Assembly (NCBI GenBank): GCA_963791805.1
Contig: CAWBTU010000004.1
Span: 868,001 to 932,000 of the forward strand
DNA from: JACMJL01 sp963791805
GTDB taxonomy: Bacteria; Bacillota; Clostridia; Clostridiales; Clostridiaceae
Length of the DNA stretch: 64,000 nucleotides
Direction: 5' to 3'
The notes under the pieces are model-generated. The model was not told the DNA's origin. It saw only the letters and a program-made list of their open reading frames with translations, and searched no databases. Both the position numbers and the translations under genes were made by a program. Positions 18,739 to 26,830 of the stretch are shown here, one piece after another (positions within the stretch are counted from its first letter, which is position 1; each line of letters starts with the position of its first letter).

Positions 18739-18782
18739 AAAAAAGTTCAACTTCTATTTTTTACAATAAAAATTGAACTTTT
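18739..18782 (-). terminator. Terminator after ogt
   Basis: Minus-strand arms AAAAGTTCAA and TTGAACTTTT flank an AT-rich loop and run into T's. It lies directly after the ogt stop codon and immediately upstream of the his promoter. Confidence 0.75.
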
Positions 18783-18784
18783 AT

Positions 18785-19282
18785 CTACTTACCACTTTTC
18801 ATTTCAATTTCAAGTAGTTTTACTTTTATATCAATATTTGCTCCAGCATATCCAACCATACTGCCATTTTTTCCAATTACTCTATGACAAGGAATAATTA
18901 TAGGAAGTGAATTAGCTCTGTTAGCTTGGCCAATCGCCCTCACAGCTTTAGGTCTATCAATTCTTTTTGCAATATCAGCATAACTTCTAGTTTCTCCATA
19001 GGGAATTTCAAGGAGTGCTTTCCAAACATCCATTTGAAACTCAGTTCCATTATAAGAAAGAGGCAGTTGAAACTCCTTTCTATCACCATGAAAGTATTCC
19101 ATAAATTGTTTTCTTGTTTCTAGAAATATAGAATTACTTTCATCTAAAATAATTTCTTCATTTTTCTTTAGATACGCTAGCCAATATTCCTTAAATAATT
19201 CAATTTTGATAATACATTTATCATTGAAAACTATTAATATATCTCCAATGGGTGAATTATATATTCCGTAATGTTTTTTCAT
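18785..19282 (-). CDS. ogt: Methylated-DNA--protein-cysteine methyltransferase
   Basis: This suicide repair protein transfers alkyl groups from O6-alkylguanine to its own cysteine. The acceptor sits in IIPCHRVIGKNG, and the helix-turn-helix motif RPKAVRAIGQANRANS precedes it. I choose the ATG at 19282 (165 residues), 8 bases after AGGAG, rather than the GTG at 19291, which lies within the ribosome site. It appears to be transcribed alone, ending at the hairpin just before the his promoter. Confidence 0.93.
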   Translation of the reverse strand: MKKHYGIYNSPIGDILIVFNDKCIIKIELFKEYWLAYLKKNEEIILDESNSIFLETRKQFMEYFHGDRKEFQLPLSYNGTEFQMDVWKALLEIPYGETRSYADIAKRIDRPKAVRAIGQANRANSLPIIIPCHRVIGKNGSMVGYAGANIDIKVKLLEIEMKSGK

Positions 19283-19344
19283 GATGAGCACTCCTTACTT
19301 TATATTTATTGGTGTACAAAACTGTCTTAATTTTTCATTTTTGT

Positions 19345-19436
19345 ATTTTGAGGAGCGGGACACCCTTTCTCATAAGTGTAGCTTCGAAGCTGAAGGATGT
19401 CCCGGGTTATCTTAGGCAATAATTTTTATACACTGA
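19345..19436. repeat. Dispersed hairpin repeat, copy A
   Basis: GGAGCGGGACACCCTT and AAGGATGTCCCGGG flank an inner palindrome AGCTTCGAAGCT. The same framework (GGAGCAGGACACCCC ... GGGGTGTCCCGGGC) recurs at 32307-32395 with a different inner loop and a related AT-rich tail. The outer stem is kept while the loop changes, which suggests an RNA or DNA hairpin element. It lies between ogt and tyrS. Confidence 0.6.
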
Positions 19437-19443
19437 TGCCTAA

Positions 19444-20664
19444 TTACTGAATAACGATTTTACAGAACTTTCTTTTTCCTACCATAATTATATCATCATT
19501 TTTTAAAGTTACATCAATTATTGAAGTTACTTTTTTCCCATTTATCTTAACAGCTCCTTCTAAAACTAATCTCCTTGCTTCACTATTACTGATTGCAAAT
19601 TCAAGTAATACAATTAATTTAGCAATATTTATCTTACCCTCAATAAGTAGGTCACTTCCCATCTCTTTAGTAGGAATATCCACTGGCAAAGTCTTATTTT
19701 GAAAAACTGTTTTAAAGTAGTTTTCTGCTTCTTCCGCTTTTTCTTCACCATGATATAATCTTACAATTTCTTTAGCAAGCAGCATTTTTAAATCTCTTGG
19801 ATTAACTTTGTTTTCTTTCATGTCCAAACTCATCTTTTCAATCTCATCTGGATGAATATCAGTTGCTAGTGTAAAGTATTTAATAATTAGATTATCCGAA
19901 ATTGACATTACTTTTCCATAGATATCTTTTGCATCTTCGTTAATACCAATATAGTTGCCTAAGCTTTTACTCATTTTTTCTATACCATCTGTTCCTTCTA
20001 GTATGGGCATAAATATAGCAATCTGTCTCTCTTTGCTATATTCCTTTTGAAGGTTTCTTCCCATTAATATATTAAATCTTTGGTCTGTTCCACCTAACTC
20101 AATATCGGCTTCAATATTAATTGAATCATAGGCCTGCATAAGAGGATAAAAAAATTCATGTATGCTAATAGTTTGATTATTGTTAAATCTGTTTTTAAAG
20201 TCCTCCCTCTCTAGCATTCTTGCAACAGTACATTTTGCCGCTAAATCAATAACTTCTGCAAAATTTAATTTGCTGAGCCATTCACTGTTAAATCTCATCT
20301 CTGTCTTATTTTTATCTAGTATTTTAAATATTTGCATTTCATAAGTTTTAGCATTTTTCATAACTTCCTCTTTTGATAGTTGCTTTCTAGCCTTTGATTT
20401 CCCTGTTGGATCTCCTATCATACCTGTAAAATCGCCGATTATAATCACAACTTTATGTCCTAAATCTTGTATTTGTTTTAACTTTCTTAAAACCACTGCA
20501 TGTCCAATGTGTATATCAGGCGCAGATGGATCAAGTCCAAGTTTTACAACCAAAGGACGATTTTCTTTTTCGGATTTAATAAGCTTTTCCCTTAGCTCAT
20601 ATATATCAATTACCTCGTCAGCTCCACTACATATTATTTTTACTTGTTCATCAATACTTTTCAT
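19444..20664 (-). CDS. tyrS: Tyrosyl-tRNA synthetase (TyrZ-like subclass)
   Basis: The class I signature is PDIHIGHAVVLRKL and the KMSKS loop is IEKMSKSLGNYIG. The C-terminal ~65 residues form an S4-like RNA-binding domain. The ATG at 20664 follows AGGAGG and gives 406 residues; an apparent longer frame runs back into the T-box leader. Length and signature spacing fit the second bacterial TyrRS subclass (TyrZ of Bacillus). Expression is controlled by the T-box leader upstream, with UAC as specifier. Confidence 0.95.
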   Translation of the reverse strand: MKSIDEQVKIICSGADEVIDIYELREKLIKSEKENRPLVVKLGLDPSAPDIHIGHAVVLRKLKQIQDLGHKVVIIIGDFTGMIGDPTGKSKARKQLSKEEVMKNAKTYEMQIFKILDKNKTEMRFNSEWLSKLNFAEVIDLAAKCTVARMLEREDFKNRFNNNQTISIHEFFYPLMQAYDSINIEADIELGGTDQRFNILMGRNLQKEYSKERQIAIFMPILEGTDGIEKMSKSLGNYIGINEDAKDIYGKVMSISDNLIIKYFTLATDIHPDEIEKMSLDMKENKVNPRDLKMLLAKEIVRLYHGEEKAEEAENYFKTVFQNKTLPVDIPTKEMGSDLLIEGKINIAKLIVLLEFAISNSEARRLVLEGAVKINGKKVTSIIDVTLKNDDIIMVGKRKFCKIVIQ

Positions 20665-20694
20665 AAGAATCCTCCTAACATCTTTGTTTTTTGG

Positions 20695-20727
20695 CAACAA
20701 AAAAACACTCATCCAAAGGGACGAATG
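20695..20727 (-). terminator. T-box terminator 2
   Basis: 10-bp stem ACATTCGTCC/GGATGAGTGT with G-U pairs, 4-base loop and a run of seven T's. It is the last barrier before tyrS. Confidence 0.88.
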
Positions 20728-20763
20728 TTTACGCGTTACCACCCTAGTTAACTTATTTACTCA

Positions 20764-20795
20764 AATAAAAAAATTCATCCCAGAAGGGACGAATT
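20764..20795 (-). terminator. T-box terminator 1
   Basis: 10-bp stem AATTCGTCCC/GGGATGAATT with a 4-base loop and a run of T's. It follows the first T-box motif and is nearly the same in loop and core as terminator 2, suggesting local duplication. Confidence 0.88.
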
Positions 20796-21027
20796 ATATT
20801 CGTGGTACCACCCTATTTAAATCATATCTGATTAAAAAAGTTCTCTCTTTCCTTATAACGTAAGGCTAAACGTCACAGCCTACTCTAGATTTGCATCTAT
20901 TTCAACCTGAGGCTCAAGAAGGTATTTCATTTATGCTCACATTCGACTTGCACCAAACGTCGACTCTCTTTATGTTTCTTGCACAAATTACTTTTTTCCA
21001 TTACAGCTTTAAATATTCATTTTTTCT

Positions 21028-21056
21028 ATTATAAACTTAATTATTACTTTTTACAA
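21028..21056 (-). promoter_or_regulatory. Promoter of the tyrS T-box leader
   Basis: Minus-strand TTGTAA (21051-21056) and a perfect TATAAT (21028-21033) are separated by 17 bp. Confidence 0.75.
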
Positions 21057-21107
21057 CCATGCATTCTATGGACTTAATATTTATTTAATATTTCCTTTAT
21101 TGCAAGT

Positions 21108-21131
21108 TTATATTGTAAAGTTACAATATAA
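21108..21131. promoter_or_regulatory. 24-bp perfect palindrome between divergent promoters
   Basis: Arms of 11 bp (TTATATTGTAA and its complement) surround a 2-bp AG centre. It ends just before the presumed -35 region of the sensor kinase promoter and lies ~50 bp upstream of the divergent tyrS promoter. It is a strong candidate operator for an unidentified dimeric regulator. Confidence 0.6.
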
Positions 21132-21150
21132 GTTGTAGTTAACACTGGTA

Positions 21151-21159
21151 TGGTATAAT
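21151..21159 (+). promoter_or_regulatory. Extended -10 promoter of the two-component operon
   Basis: TGGTATAAT is an extended -10 (TGn plus a perfect TATAAT) about 30 bases before the kinase ATG. TTGTAG at 21133-21138 is a weak -35 at 15 bp. Confidence 0.55.
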
Positions 21160-21191
21160 ACTGACTATAATATGTTTATAAGGAGGCTGTA

Positions 21192-22652
21192 ATGTCCATT
21201 AGAAATAGATTGCGTATATCTCATATGGCTATGGTTATAATTCCGATAATTCTTTCGATAATAGTGACGATTATTATAGGTCGTTTTTATATAAGTGATC
21301 TTGAAACAGCATATAATATTAAGTTTAATAAAAAAGCCACCTTTGAACAATTAGTAGATAGAAAAGGTACTCCACTTTTTATTCATGTTAGATTCATATC
21401 TAGAGAGAACCCAGAACTCTATGAGAATATTTCATATTTGAAAGGCTTAGATAATGATTTAGCTAAAACACATAGTGGTATTTTAGTTAGAAAAAATGAT
21501 TCTATTATATATGCCTCAAAATTCATTAATAAAAGTGAACTTTCAAAAACGCTACCTCGGTTCTCAACCTTTCCTAATGAAGAAAGATCCCATCCTATAA
21601 TTGGAAATCAGTTAATGAAGCAGATAGATTTTCATTTTCAGGATGGAACTGAAGGAAGTATATTTTTAATTACTGATATGGCTTTTTTTAGAAAAGTACT
21701 GATAGAATTTATTATTTCAGTCATTTTCTCTGTTATTATTATTATGGTACTAACAAATGCCATATTAACGTTCTTAACCTCAAAAAGTATTGTAAAACCT
21801 CTTGAGTCGCTTAAAGAAGGAGCAATACAAATTAAAAATGGCAATTTGGATTTCAAATTTTCTAGTGTCTCTAAAGATGAAATCGGTGAAGTATATTCAG
21901 CTTTTGAGGAAATGAGATTAAAATTAAAAGAATCTATAAATATTCAGCAACAATATGAAAATAATAGAAAAGAGCTGATTTCAAATATATCTCACGACTT
22001 AAAAACTCCAATAACTGCAATTAAAGGCTATGTTGAGGGAATAATAGATGGAGTTGCAGATTCACCCGAAAAAATGGAAAAATATATTAATACAATTTCT
22101 AATAAAGCAACAGATATGGAAAGATTAATTGATGAATTGTTTTTGTTTTCTAAATTAGATTTAAATAAATTACCCTTCAACCTTGAAGAAATAAATATTA
22201 AGCGTTATGTAGAAGATTGTTGCGAGGAACTTCAGCTTGATCTTGAAGAAAATAATATTGCATTTGAATACAACATAGAAAATTGCAGTTCGAAGCAACT
22301 TGTAATGGCTGATAGAGAAAAACTTAAAAGAGTAATAACTAATATTATCAATAACTCTGTAAAATATATGGATAAAATTCAAGGTAAAATAGGCATTGAG
22401 TTAAGTGACTCTGATAAAAATGTTACAATTAGGATATATGACAATGGAAGAGGAATTGGTAAAGATGAGCTTCCTTTCGTATTTGACAGGTTCTATAGAG
22501 CAGATTTGTCCAGAAATACTTCTACTGGTGGAAGCGGTCTTGGGCTTGCAATTAGCAAATTAATAATTGAAGAACTTGGTGGACAAATTTGGGCAGAAAG
22601 TGAAGAAAGTATTGGAACCTCAATATTTTTCACACTTAAAAAATGTATTTAA
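21192..22652 (+). CDS. Sensor histidine kinase
   Basis: This 486-residue protein has TM1 at about residues 10-32, an extracellular sensor region of ~130 residues, TM2 near 168-190, a HAMP domain, and a HisKA domain with the phospho-accepting His in NISHDLKTPITAIKGY. The ATPase motifs follow: NIINNSVKYMDK (N box), DNGRGIGKDELPFVF (G1/F) and GGSGLGLAISK (G2). It forms an operon with the response regulator 12 bases downstream. The ligand is unknown. AGGAGG precedes the ATG. Confidence 0.93.
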   Translation: MSIRNRLRISHMAMVIIPIILSIIVTIIIGRFYISDLETAYNIKFNKKATFEQLVDRKGTPLFIHVRFISRENPELYENISYLKGLDNDLAKTHSGILVRKNDSIIYASKFINKSELSKTLPRFSTFPNEERSHPIIGNQLMKQIDFHFQDGTEGSIFLITDMAFFRKVLIEFIISVIFSVIIIMVLTNAILTFLTSKSIVKPLESLKEGAIQIKNGNLDFKFSSVSKDEIGEVYSAFEEMRLKLKESINIQQQYENNRKELISNISHDLKTPITAIKGYVEGIIDGVADSPEKMEKYINTISNKATDMERLIDELFLFSKLDLNKLPFNLEEINIKRYVEDCCEELQLDLEENNIAFEYNIENCSSKQLVMADREKLKRVITNIINNSVKYMDKIQGKIGIELSDSDKNVTIRIYDNGRGIGKDELPFVFDRFYRADLSRNTSTGGSGLGLAISKLIIEELGGQIWAESEESIGTSIFFTLKKCI

Positions 22653-22664
22653 GGAGATGTATTT

Positions 22665-23354
22665 ATGAAAAACATTTTAATTGTAGAGGATGAAAGTTCT
22701 ATAGCAGAACTTGAGAGAGACTATCTTCAAATTAATGGTTTTGAAGTTACAATAGAAACCCGTGGGGATTTTGGTTTGAGAAGGGCTATTGAAGATAATT
22801 TTGATTTAGTAATACTAGACTTAATGCTTCCAAAAGTAGATGGATTTGAAATTTGCAGACAAATTCGTAGCAAAAAAGATATTCCGATATTAATGGTATC
22901 TGCTAAAAAAGAAGATATCGACAAGATAAGAGGACTTGGTATTGGAGCTGATGATTATATTACTAAGCCCTTCAGTCCAAGCGAACTTGTGGCTAGGGTA
23001 AAAGCACATATTAGTAGATATGATCGGCTTATTGGTACTGGAGAAAACAAATCTGAAGAAATTAAAACAGGTGGTCTTCGAATTGATAGAACTTCTAGAC
23101 GAGTGTTTGTTAATGAGAAGGAAGTTTCTTTTACAACAAAAGAATTTGAACTATTAGCCTTCCTAGCTTTGAATCCTAATAGAGTATTTAGCAAAGAAGA
23201 ACTCTTTGACAAACTATGGGGAATGGATGCTTTCGGAGATATTGCTACAGTAACAGTTCACATTAGAAAAATTCGAGAAAAGATTGAATCCACAACTTCC
23301 GAACCGCAATATATTGAAACAATATGGGGATCAGGCTACCGTTTTAAGGGGTAG
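22665..23354 (+). CDS. OmpR-family response regulator
   Basis: The 229-residue protein has a receiver with the acidic pair in VEDES, phospho-Asp in LVILDLMLPKVDG and Lys in DDYITKPFSP, then a winged-helix DNA-binding domain from ~130 (TTKEFELLAFLALNPNRVFS, TVTVHIRKIREKIE). It is the partner of the kinase directly upstream. A short GGGGT/GCCCT hairpin follows the stop. Targets are unknown; the 24-bp palindrome upstream of the kinase gene is not a typical OmpR direct repeat. Confidence 0.94.
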   Translation: MKNILIVEDESSIAELERDYLQINGFEVTIETRGDFGLRRAIEDNFDLVILDLMLPKVDGFEICRQIRSKKDIPILMVSAKKEDIDKIRGLGIGADDYITKPFSPSELVARVKAHISRYDRLIGTGENKSEEIKTGGLRIDRTSRRVFVNEKEVSFTTKEFELLAFLALNPNRVFSKEELFDKLWGMDAFGDIATVTVHIRKIREKIESTTSEPQYIETIWGSGYRFKG

Positions 23355-23364
23355 CCCTTTTAAT

Positions 23365-24681
23365 TTATTGTTTTCTTAGCCAACCTGCAGGTTTTCTTGA
23401 ACTTCCAACAAAAAAATCCCCATTTTTTTCTGTTAAGAGCAGTCTTTGCCTTGATTTGCAGTAAATATTCTGTTGAATTAATTCAATATAATTAACTCCA
23501 ACCTCTGCAACTATCCCCACATGCCCATATTTCGTATCATTAAACACAACTAAATCATCACATTTTGGTTTTTCCTTACCTCCATTTTTAAATTGAATAA
23601 GTCCCCTATTTTTATTCAATTCTCCGTGGGCAATAGTTGAGTCAAAAAAATCCTTAGCATTACCGAATAAATCTGGCATCTTATGCCCTAAAGCTTCATA
23701 ATAAAATCTCTTTATAAATTCCACACATTGCCACTTATAGCCATAATAGTATCCATCAAAACTGTAATTTTTTCCATAATTTTTAGTGTACTCTTTGCCA
23801 TTATTATAAACTGCTACATTTTTATACGAATCAATTTTTTCTCCTATGTTATTTGATTTATTATATTTTTCACTGCTGTTTTCACTTTTATCTATAATTA
23901 ATGATTTTATTACAGCAAAATATTCCCTAATATAATTAGCAGGCTTTAGTGGCAGTGTAGTATTGGCAGGAATACCATAGGCTTTAAAATCATTTCTTTT
24001 TGCTAAGAACTTTGCTCTAAACATATGAAAATCATTTGTTACAATCATTAATTTTATATCTTTTTTACTATCTATTTCTTTAATTCTATCTCTAGTAAAT
24101 TGCAAATTCTCCATAGTACTTGTAGAATTTTCTTCTTTAATAATCCTATTCTCTTCAATTCCATTTTTTATTAAATATCTTTTCATAGCTTCCGCTTCTG
24201 ATATCTTCTCACCGGGTCCTTGTCCACCTGAAAGAATAACCTTAATTTCATTGTGACTTTTCAAATAATTTAAACTTGCATCTAATCTCTCCCTTAGCAT
24301 TAAGGATGGAGTTTCCCCTCTTACCATTGCTCCTAAAATAACAATATAATCCACTTTTTCATTATCTCTTTTAACACCATTGCTCACAATAAAAATCTCA
24401 ATAATAAAAAAAGATATAAGTACCAATGCTAATGCTGCTCTAAAAATATAAACTACCCATCTAGCTTTTTTAAATATTAATCTATTGCCAATAAATATTT
24501 TCAAAATACCATATAAAATTAATATAAAGCCAAGTAAGGCGAAAAATTTTGCGAATGATATCTTATTAACTATGGCTATTAAAAAATATACTAAACATAG
24601 AATTCCTATACCAATTGCTATTTCACCTACTAATTTTCTGTTATCTAACCTCACTAATTTTTCCCCCAAATCAATTTGCAT
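23365..24681 (-). CDS. DUF218 (YdcF/SanA-like) membrane protein fused to a CHAP amidase domain
   Basis: The 438-residue protein starts with about three TM segments (residues ~17-95). A DUF218 domain follows (~103-255), with VDYIVILGAMV, LSGGQGPGEKISEAEAM and IVTNDFHMFRA. After a low-complexity linker, residues ~295-438 form a CHAP cysteine-amidase domain: catalytic Cys in YKWQCVEFIKRFYYEALG, His in YGHVGIVAEV. The CHAP part resembles glutathionylspermidine amidases and peptidoglycan amidases. DUF218 proteins act in envelope biogenesis. An alternative GTG start at 24654 follows GGGGG better than the ATG does. I infer an envelope-remodelling enzyme. Confidence 0.82.
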   Translation of the reverse strand: MQIDLGEKLVRLDNRKLVGEIAIGIGILCLVYFLIAIVNKISFAKFFALLGFILILYGILKIFIGNRLIFKKARWVVYIFRAALALVLISFFIIEIFIVSNGVKRDNEKVDYIVILGAMVRGETPSLMLRERLDASLNYLKSHNEIKVILSGGQGPGEKISEAEAMKRYLIKNGIEENRIIKEENSTSTMENLQFTRDRIKEIDSKKDIKLMIVTNDFHMFRAKFLAKRNDFKAYGIPANTTLPLKPANYIREYFAVIKSLIIDKSENSSEKYNKSNNIGEKIDSYKNVAVYNNGKEYTKNYGKNYSFDGYYYGYKWQCVEFIKRFYYEALGHKMPDLFGNAKDFFDSTIAHGELNKNRGLIQFKNGGKEKPKCDDLVVFNDTKYGHVGIVAEVGVNYIELIQQNIYCKSRQRLLLTEKNGDFFVGSSRKPAGWLRKQ

Positions 24682-24873
24682 TTATTTATTTCTTCTAATT
24701 TTTAAAAGTTTAATCTCATCATATATATTTCCAGCCACAGCACCCAGTACTGCACCAAATGTAAGCCCTATATCAGCTTTATTAATAAACAATCCAACTA
24801 TAAGGCCTATTATAACACCAAAGCAAATACCAAGTCCTAACCCTTGATTATAATTATTGTTATTTTTCTCCAT
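24682..24873 (-). CDS. Small glycine-zipper membrane protein (63 aa)
   Basis: The ATG at 24873 follows GGGAGG; the ATG at 24924 has no such site. The product starts MEKNNNNYNQGLGLG and has two TM segments rich in glycine (GICFGVIIGLIVGLF and GLTFGAVLGAVAG), ending in a basic tail. It ends exactly where the DUF218-CHAP gene starts, so the two are co-transcribed. I do not recognise a named family; a helical membrane accessory protein is likely. Confidence 0.7.
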   Translation of the reverse strand: MEKNNNNYNQGLGLGICFGVIIGLIVGLFINKADIGLTFGAVLGAVAGNIYDEIKLLKIRRNK

Positions 24874-25021
24874 AGCTTCCTCCCACTTTATGTATTCTTT
24901 ACTTATTAGACGAATTAAAGCCAAAAAAAGTTCATAATTTTTATAAATATTTTTATTTGATTTTAAAATATGGTAAAATCTTATAAGAGAAAAAATATAA
25001 TAAAATCAAAGGAGACTAAAA

Positions 25022-26794
25022 ATGAATTTAAAATGGAACTTAAACGACCTATATAGTGGATTTGATTCAAAGGAATTTCAAGAGGATCTGATTAATTTAG
25101 ATAAATCAATTGAAACTTTAATAAAGTGGACTAATAAAAACACTACTGATTACGTAAATTCAATAATTAAGCTTGAAGAGTATATTAAAATTAATAGTGA
25201 ATTTGCTGCTTTATCAAAAAAATTATATTTCTATTGTAATCTTGTTTTAAGTGTAGATACAAAAAATCAATCAGCACTTCATAATATTGAAGGCTTAGAA
25301 GATAAGCTAACAAAATTAGCAGAGCCAAATGCAAAATTTGTTAACTGGATTGGTGGACTTGATAATATTACGCAACAAATTGATTCTTCTTCTATATTAA
25401 AAGAGCATGAATTCTACTTAATGGAAATAAAAGAACATAGCAAATATATACTTGATGAGAAAGAAGAAGCTGTAATTGCAAAACTTAAAAACACTGGTTC
25501 TAGCTCTTGGTTAAAATTAAAAGACTTGCTTGTTTCTAGTTTATTAGTTGATATTGTTATTGATGAAGAAAATAAACAGCTTCCCCTACCAGTAATTAGG
25601 AATATGGCCTACGAAAATGATTCTAATTTAAGAAAAACTGCTTATGAAGCTGAACTTAACTCCTATAAACTTATTGAGGATTCTGTAGCAGCTTGTCTTA
25701 GTTCTATAAAAGGTGAATCTTTAACTATAAATAAAATGAGAGGGTACAATTCAATCCTTAACGAGACCTTAATTAACTCTAGAATGGATGAAGAATCTCT
25801 TGATGCAATGCTCACCGCAATTGTTGAATACCTGCCTGCTTTCAGAAAGTTTTATGTTAGAAAAGCTGAATTGCTTGGCCATTCAAATGGTCTACCTTTC
25901 TACGATTTATTTGCCCCAATTGGTGAAGTAAGTACTACTTATACTTATGAAGAAGCAAGAGACTTTATTGTTGGAAATTTCAGATCTTTTAGTGATAAAA
26001 TGGCTGATTTTGCATTGCAGGCCTTTAATAATGATTGGATTGATGCAGAGCCTAGAGAAGGTAAGGTCGGCGGTGCCTTTTGCGAAAACATTCATTCAAT
26101 TAAGCAAAGCCGTATAATGTCCAACTTTAGTGGAAGCTTTAGTGACGTTGTAACTCTAGCTCATGAGCTTGGTCACGCTTATCATGGCTTATGCTTGGAT
26201 AATGAAACTGAATTGAACAGTGACTATCCTATGCCTATTGCAGAAACAGCTTCTATTTTTTGTGAAACTATAGTAAAAAAAGCAGCTATAAAATCAGCCC
26301 CTAAAAATATTGCTTTCTCAATACTAGAAAATGAGATTAGTGACTCAGGTCAGGTAATTGTAGATATTTATAGCAGATATCTTTTTGAAACAGAACTGTT
26401 TAAAAATAGGGAGAAAAATTCCGTGTCAGCTCAAGAGTTAAAAGAAATAATGATAAATGCACAAAAGCAAGCTTATGGTGAAGGACTAGATGAAAATTAC
26501 CTTCATCCTTATATGTGGCTTTGCAAACCTCATTATTATTACACTGAAGCACACTTTTATAACTTCCCATATGCTTTTGGACTTTTGTTTTCAAAAGGGA
26601 TTTATGCTGAATATTTAATAAAAGGTGATAGCTTTATTGCAACCTACGATAATTTACTCAGTATTACTGGTAAAAACAAGCTTTCTGATATAACAAAACA
26701 AGTTGGAATTGATATTCATTCTGTTGATTTTTGGAGAAATTCTTTAAAACTAATTGAAAAAGACATAGACGAATTTATTCAATTAAGTAAATAG
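25022..26794 (+). CDS. pepF: Oligoendopeptidase F (M3B metallopeptidase)
   Basis: The 590-residue protein has the M3 zinc motif HELGHAYHG near residue 383 with the downstream Glu in MPIAETASIFCE. It hydrolyses short peptides in the cytoplasm. Its length fits the PepF/M3 family of Gram-positive bacteria. A TGGTAAAAT extended -10-like sequence lies about 40 bases before the ATG, and AAAGGAG is the ribosome site. The mutS-like gene follows after 36 bases and may be co-transcribed. Confidence 0.93.
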   Translation: MNLKWNLNDLYSGFDSKEFQEDLINLDKSIETLIKWTNKNTTDYVNSIIKLEEYIKINSEFAALSKKLYFYCNLVLSVDTKNQSALHNIEGLEDKLTKLAEPNAKFVNWIGGLDNITQQIDSSSILKEHEFYLMEIKEHSKYILDEKEEAVIAKLKNTGSSSWLKLKDLLVSSLLVDIVIDEENKQLPLPVIRNMAYENDSNLRKTAYEAELNSYKLIEDSVAACLSSIKGESLTINKMRGYNSILNETLINSRMDEESLDAMLTAIVEYLPAFRKFYVRKAELLGHSNGLPFYDLFAPIGEVSTTYTYEEARDFIVGNFRSFSDKMADFALQAFNNDWIDAEPREGKVGGAFCENIHSIKQSRIMSNFSGSFSDVVTLAHELGHAYHGLCLDNETELNSDYPMPIAETASIFCETIVKKAAIKSAPKNIAFSILENEISDSGQVIVDIYSRYLFETELFKNREKNSVSAQELKEIMINAQKQAYGEGLDENYLHPYMWLCKPHYYYTEAHFYNFPYAFGLLFSKGIYAEYLIKGDSFIATYDNLLSITGKNKLSDITKQVGIDIHSVDFWRNSLKLIEKDIDEFIQLSK

Positions 26795-26830
26795 TATTCT
26801 CAATAACTTTATTAGGAGGGATTTTACTTA

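Larger units (their letters stand above)
20691..21000 (-). promoter_or_regulatory. Tyrosine T-box leader with two antiterminator/terminator stages
   Basis: Read on the minus strand, a stem I region holds the specifier UAC (20922-20924, in GAAATACCTTC). The first T-box motif AGGGTGGTACCACG lies at 20801-20814, followed by terminator stem AATTCGTCCC/GGGATGAATT at 20772-20795. A second motif AGGGTGGTAACGCG lies at 20731-20744, followed by terminator ACATTCGTCC/GGATGAGTGT at 20704-20727. Only ~20 bases separate the first terminator from the second T-box motif, too short for another stem I. Uncharged tRNA-Tyr should favour antitermination. Confidence 0.9.

Noticed and set aside
20664..20742. N-terminal extension of TyrS
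   Set aside because: It would translate the T-box terminator; the ATG at 20664 has AGGAGG and the normal family start.
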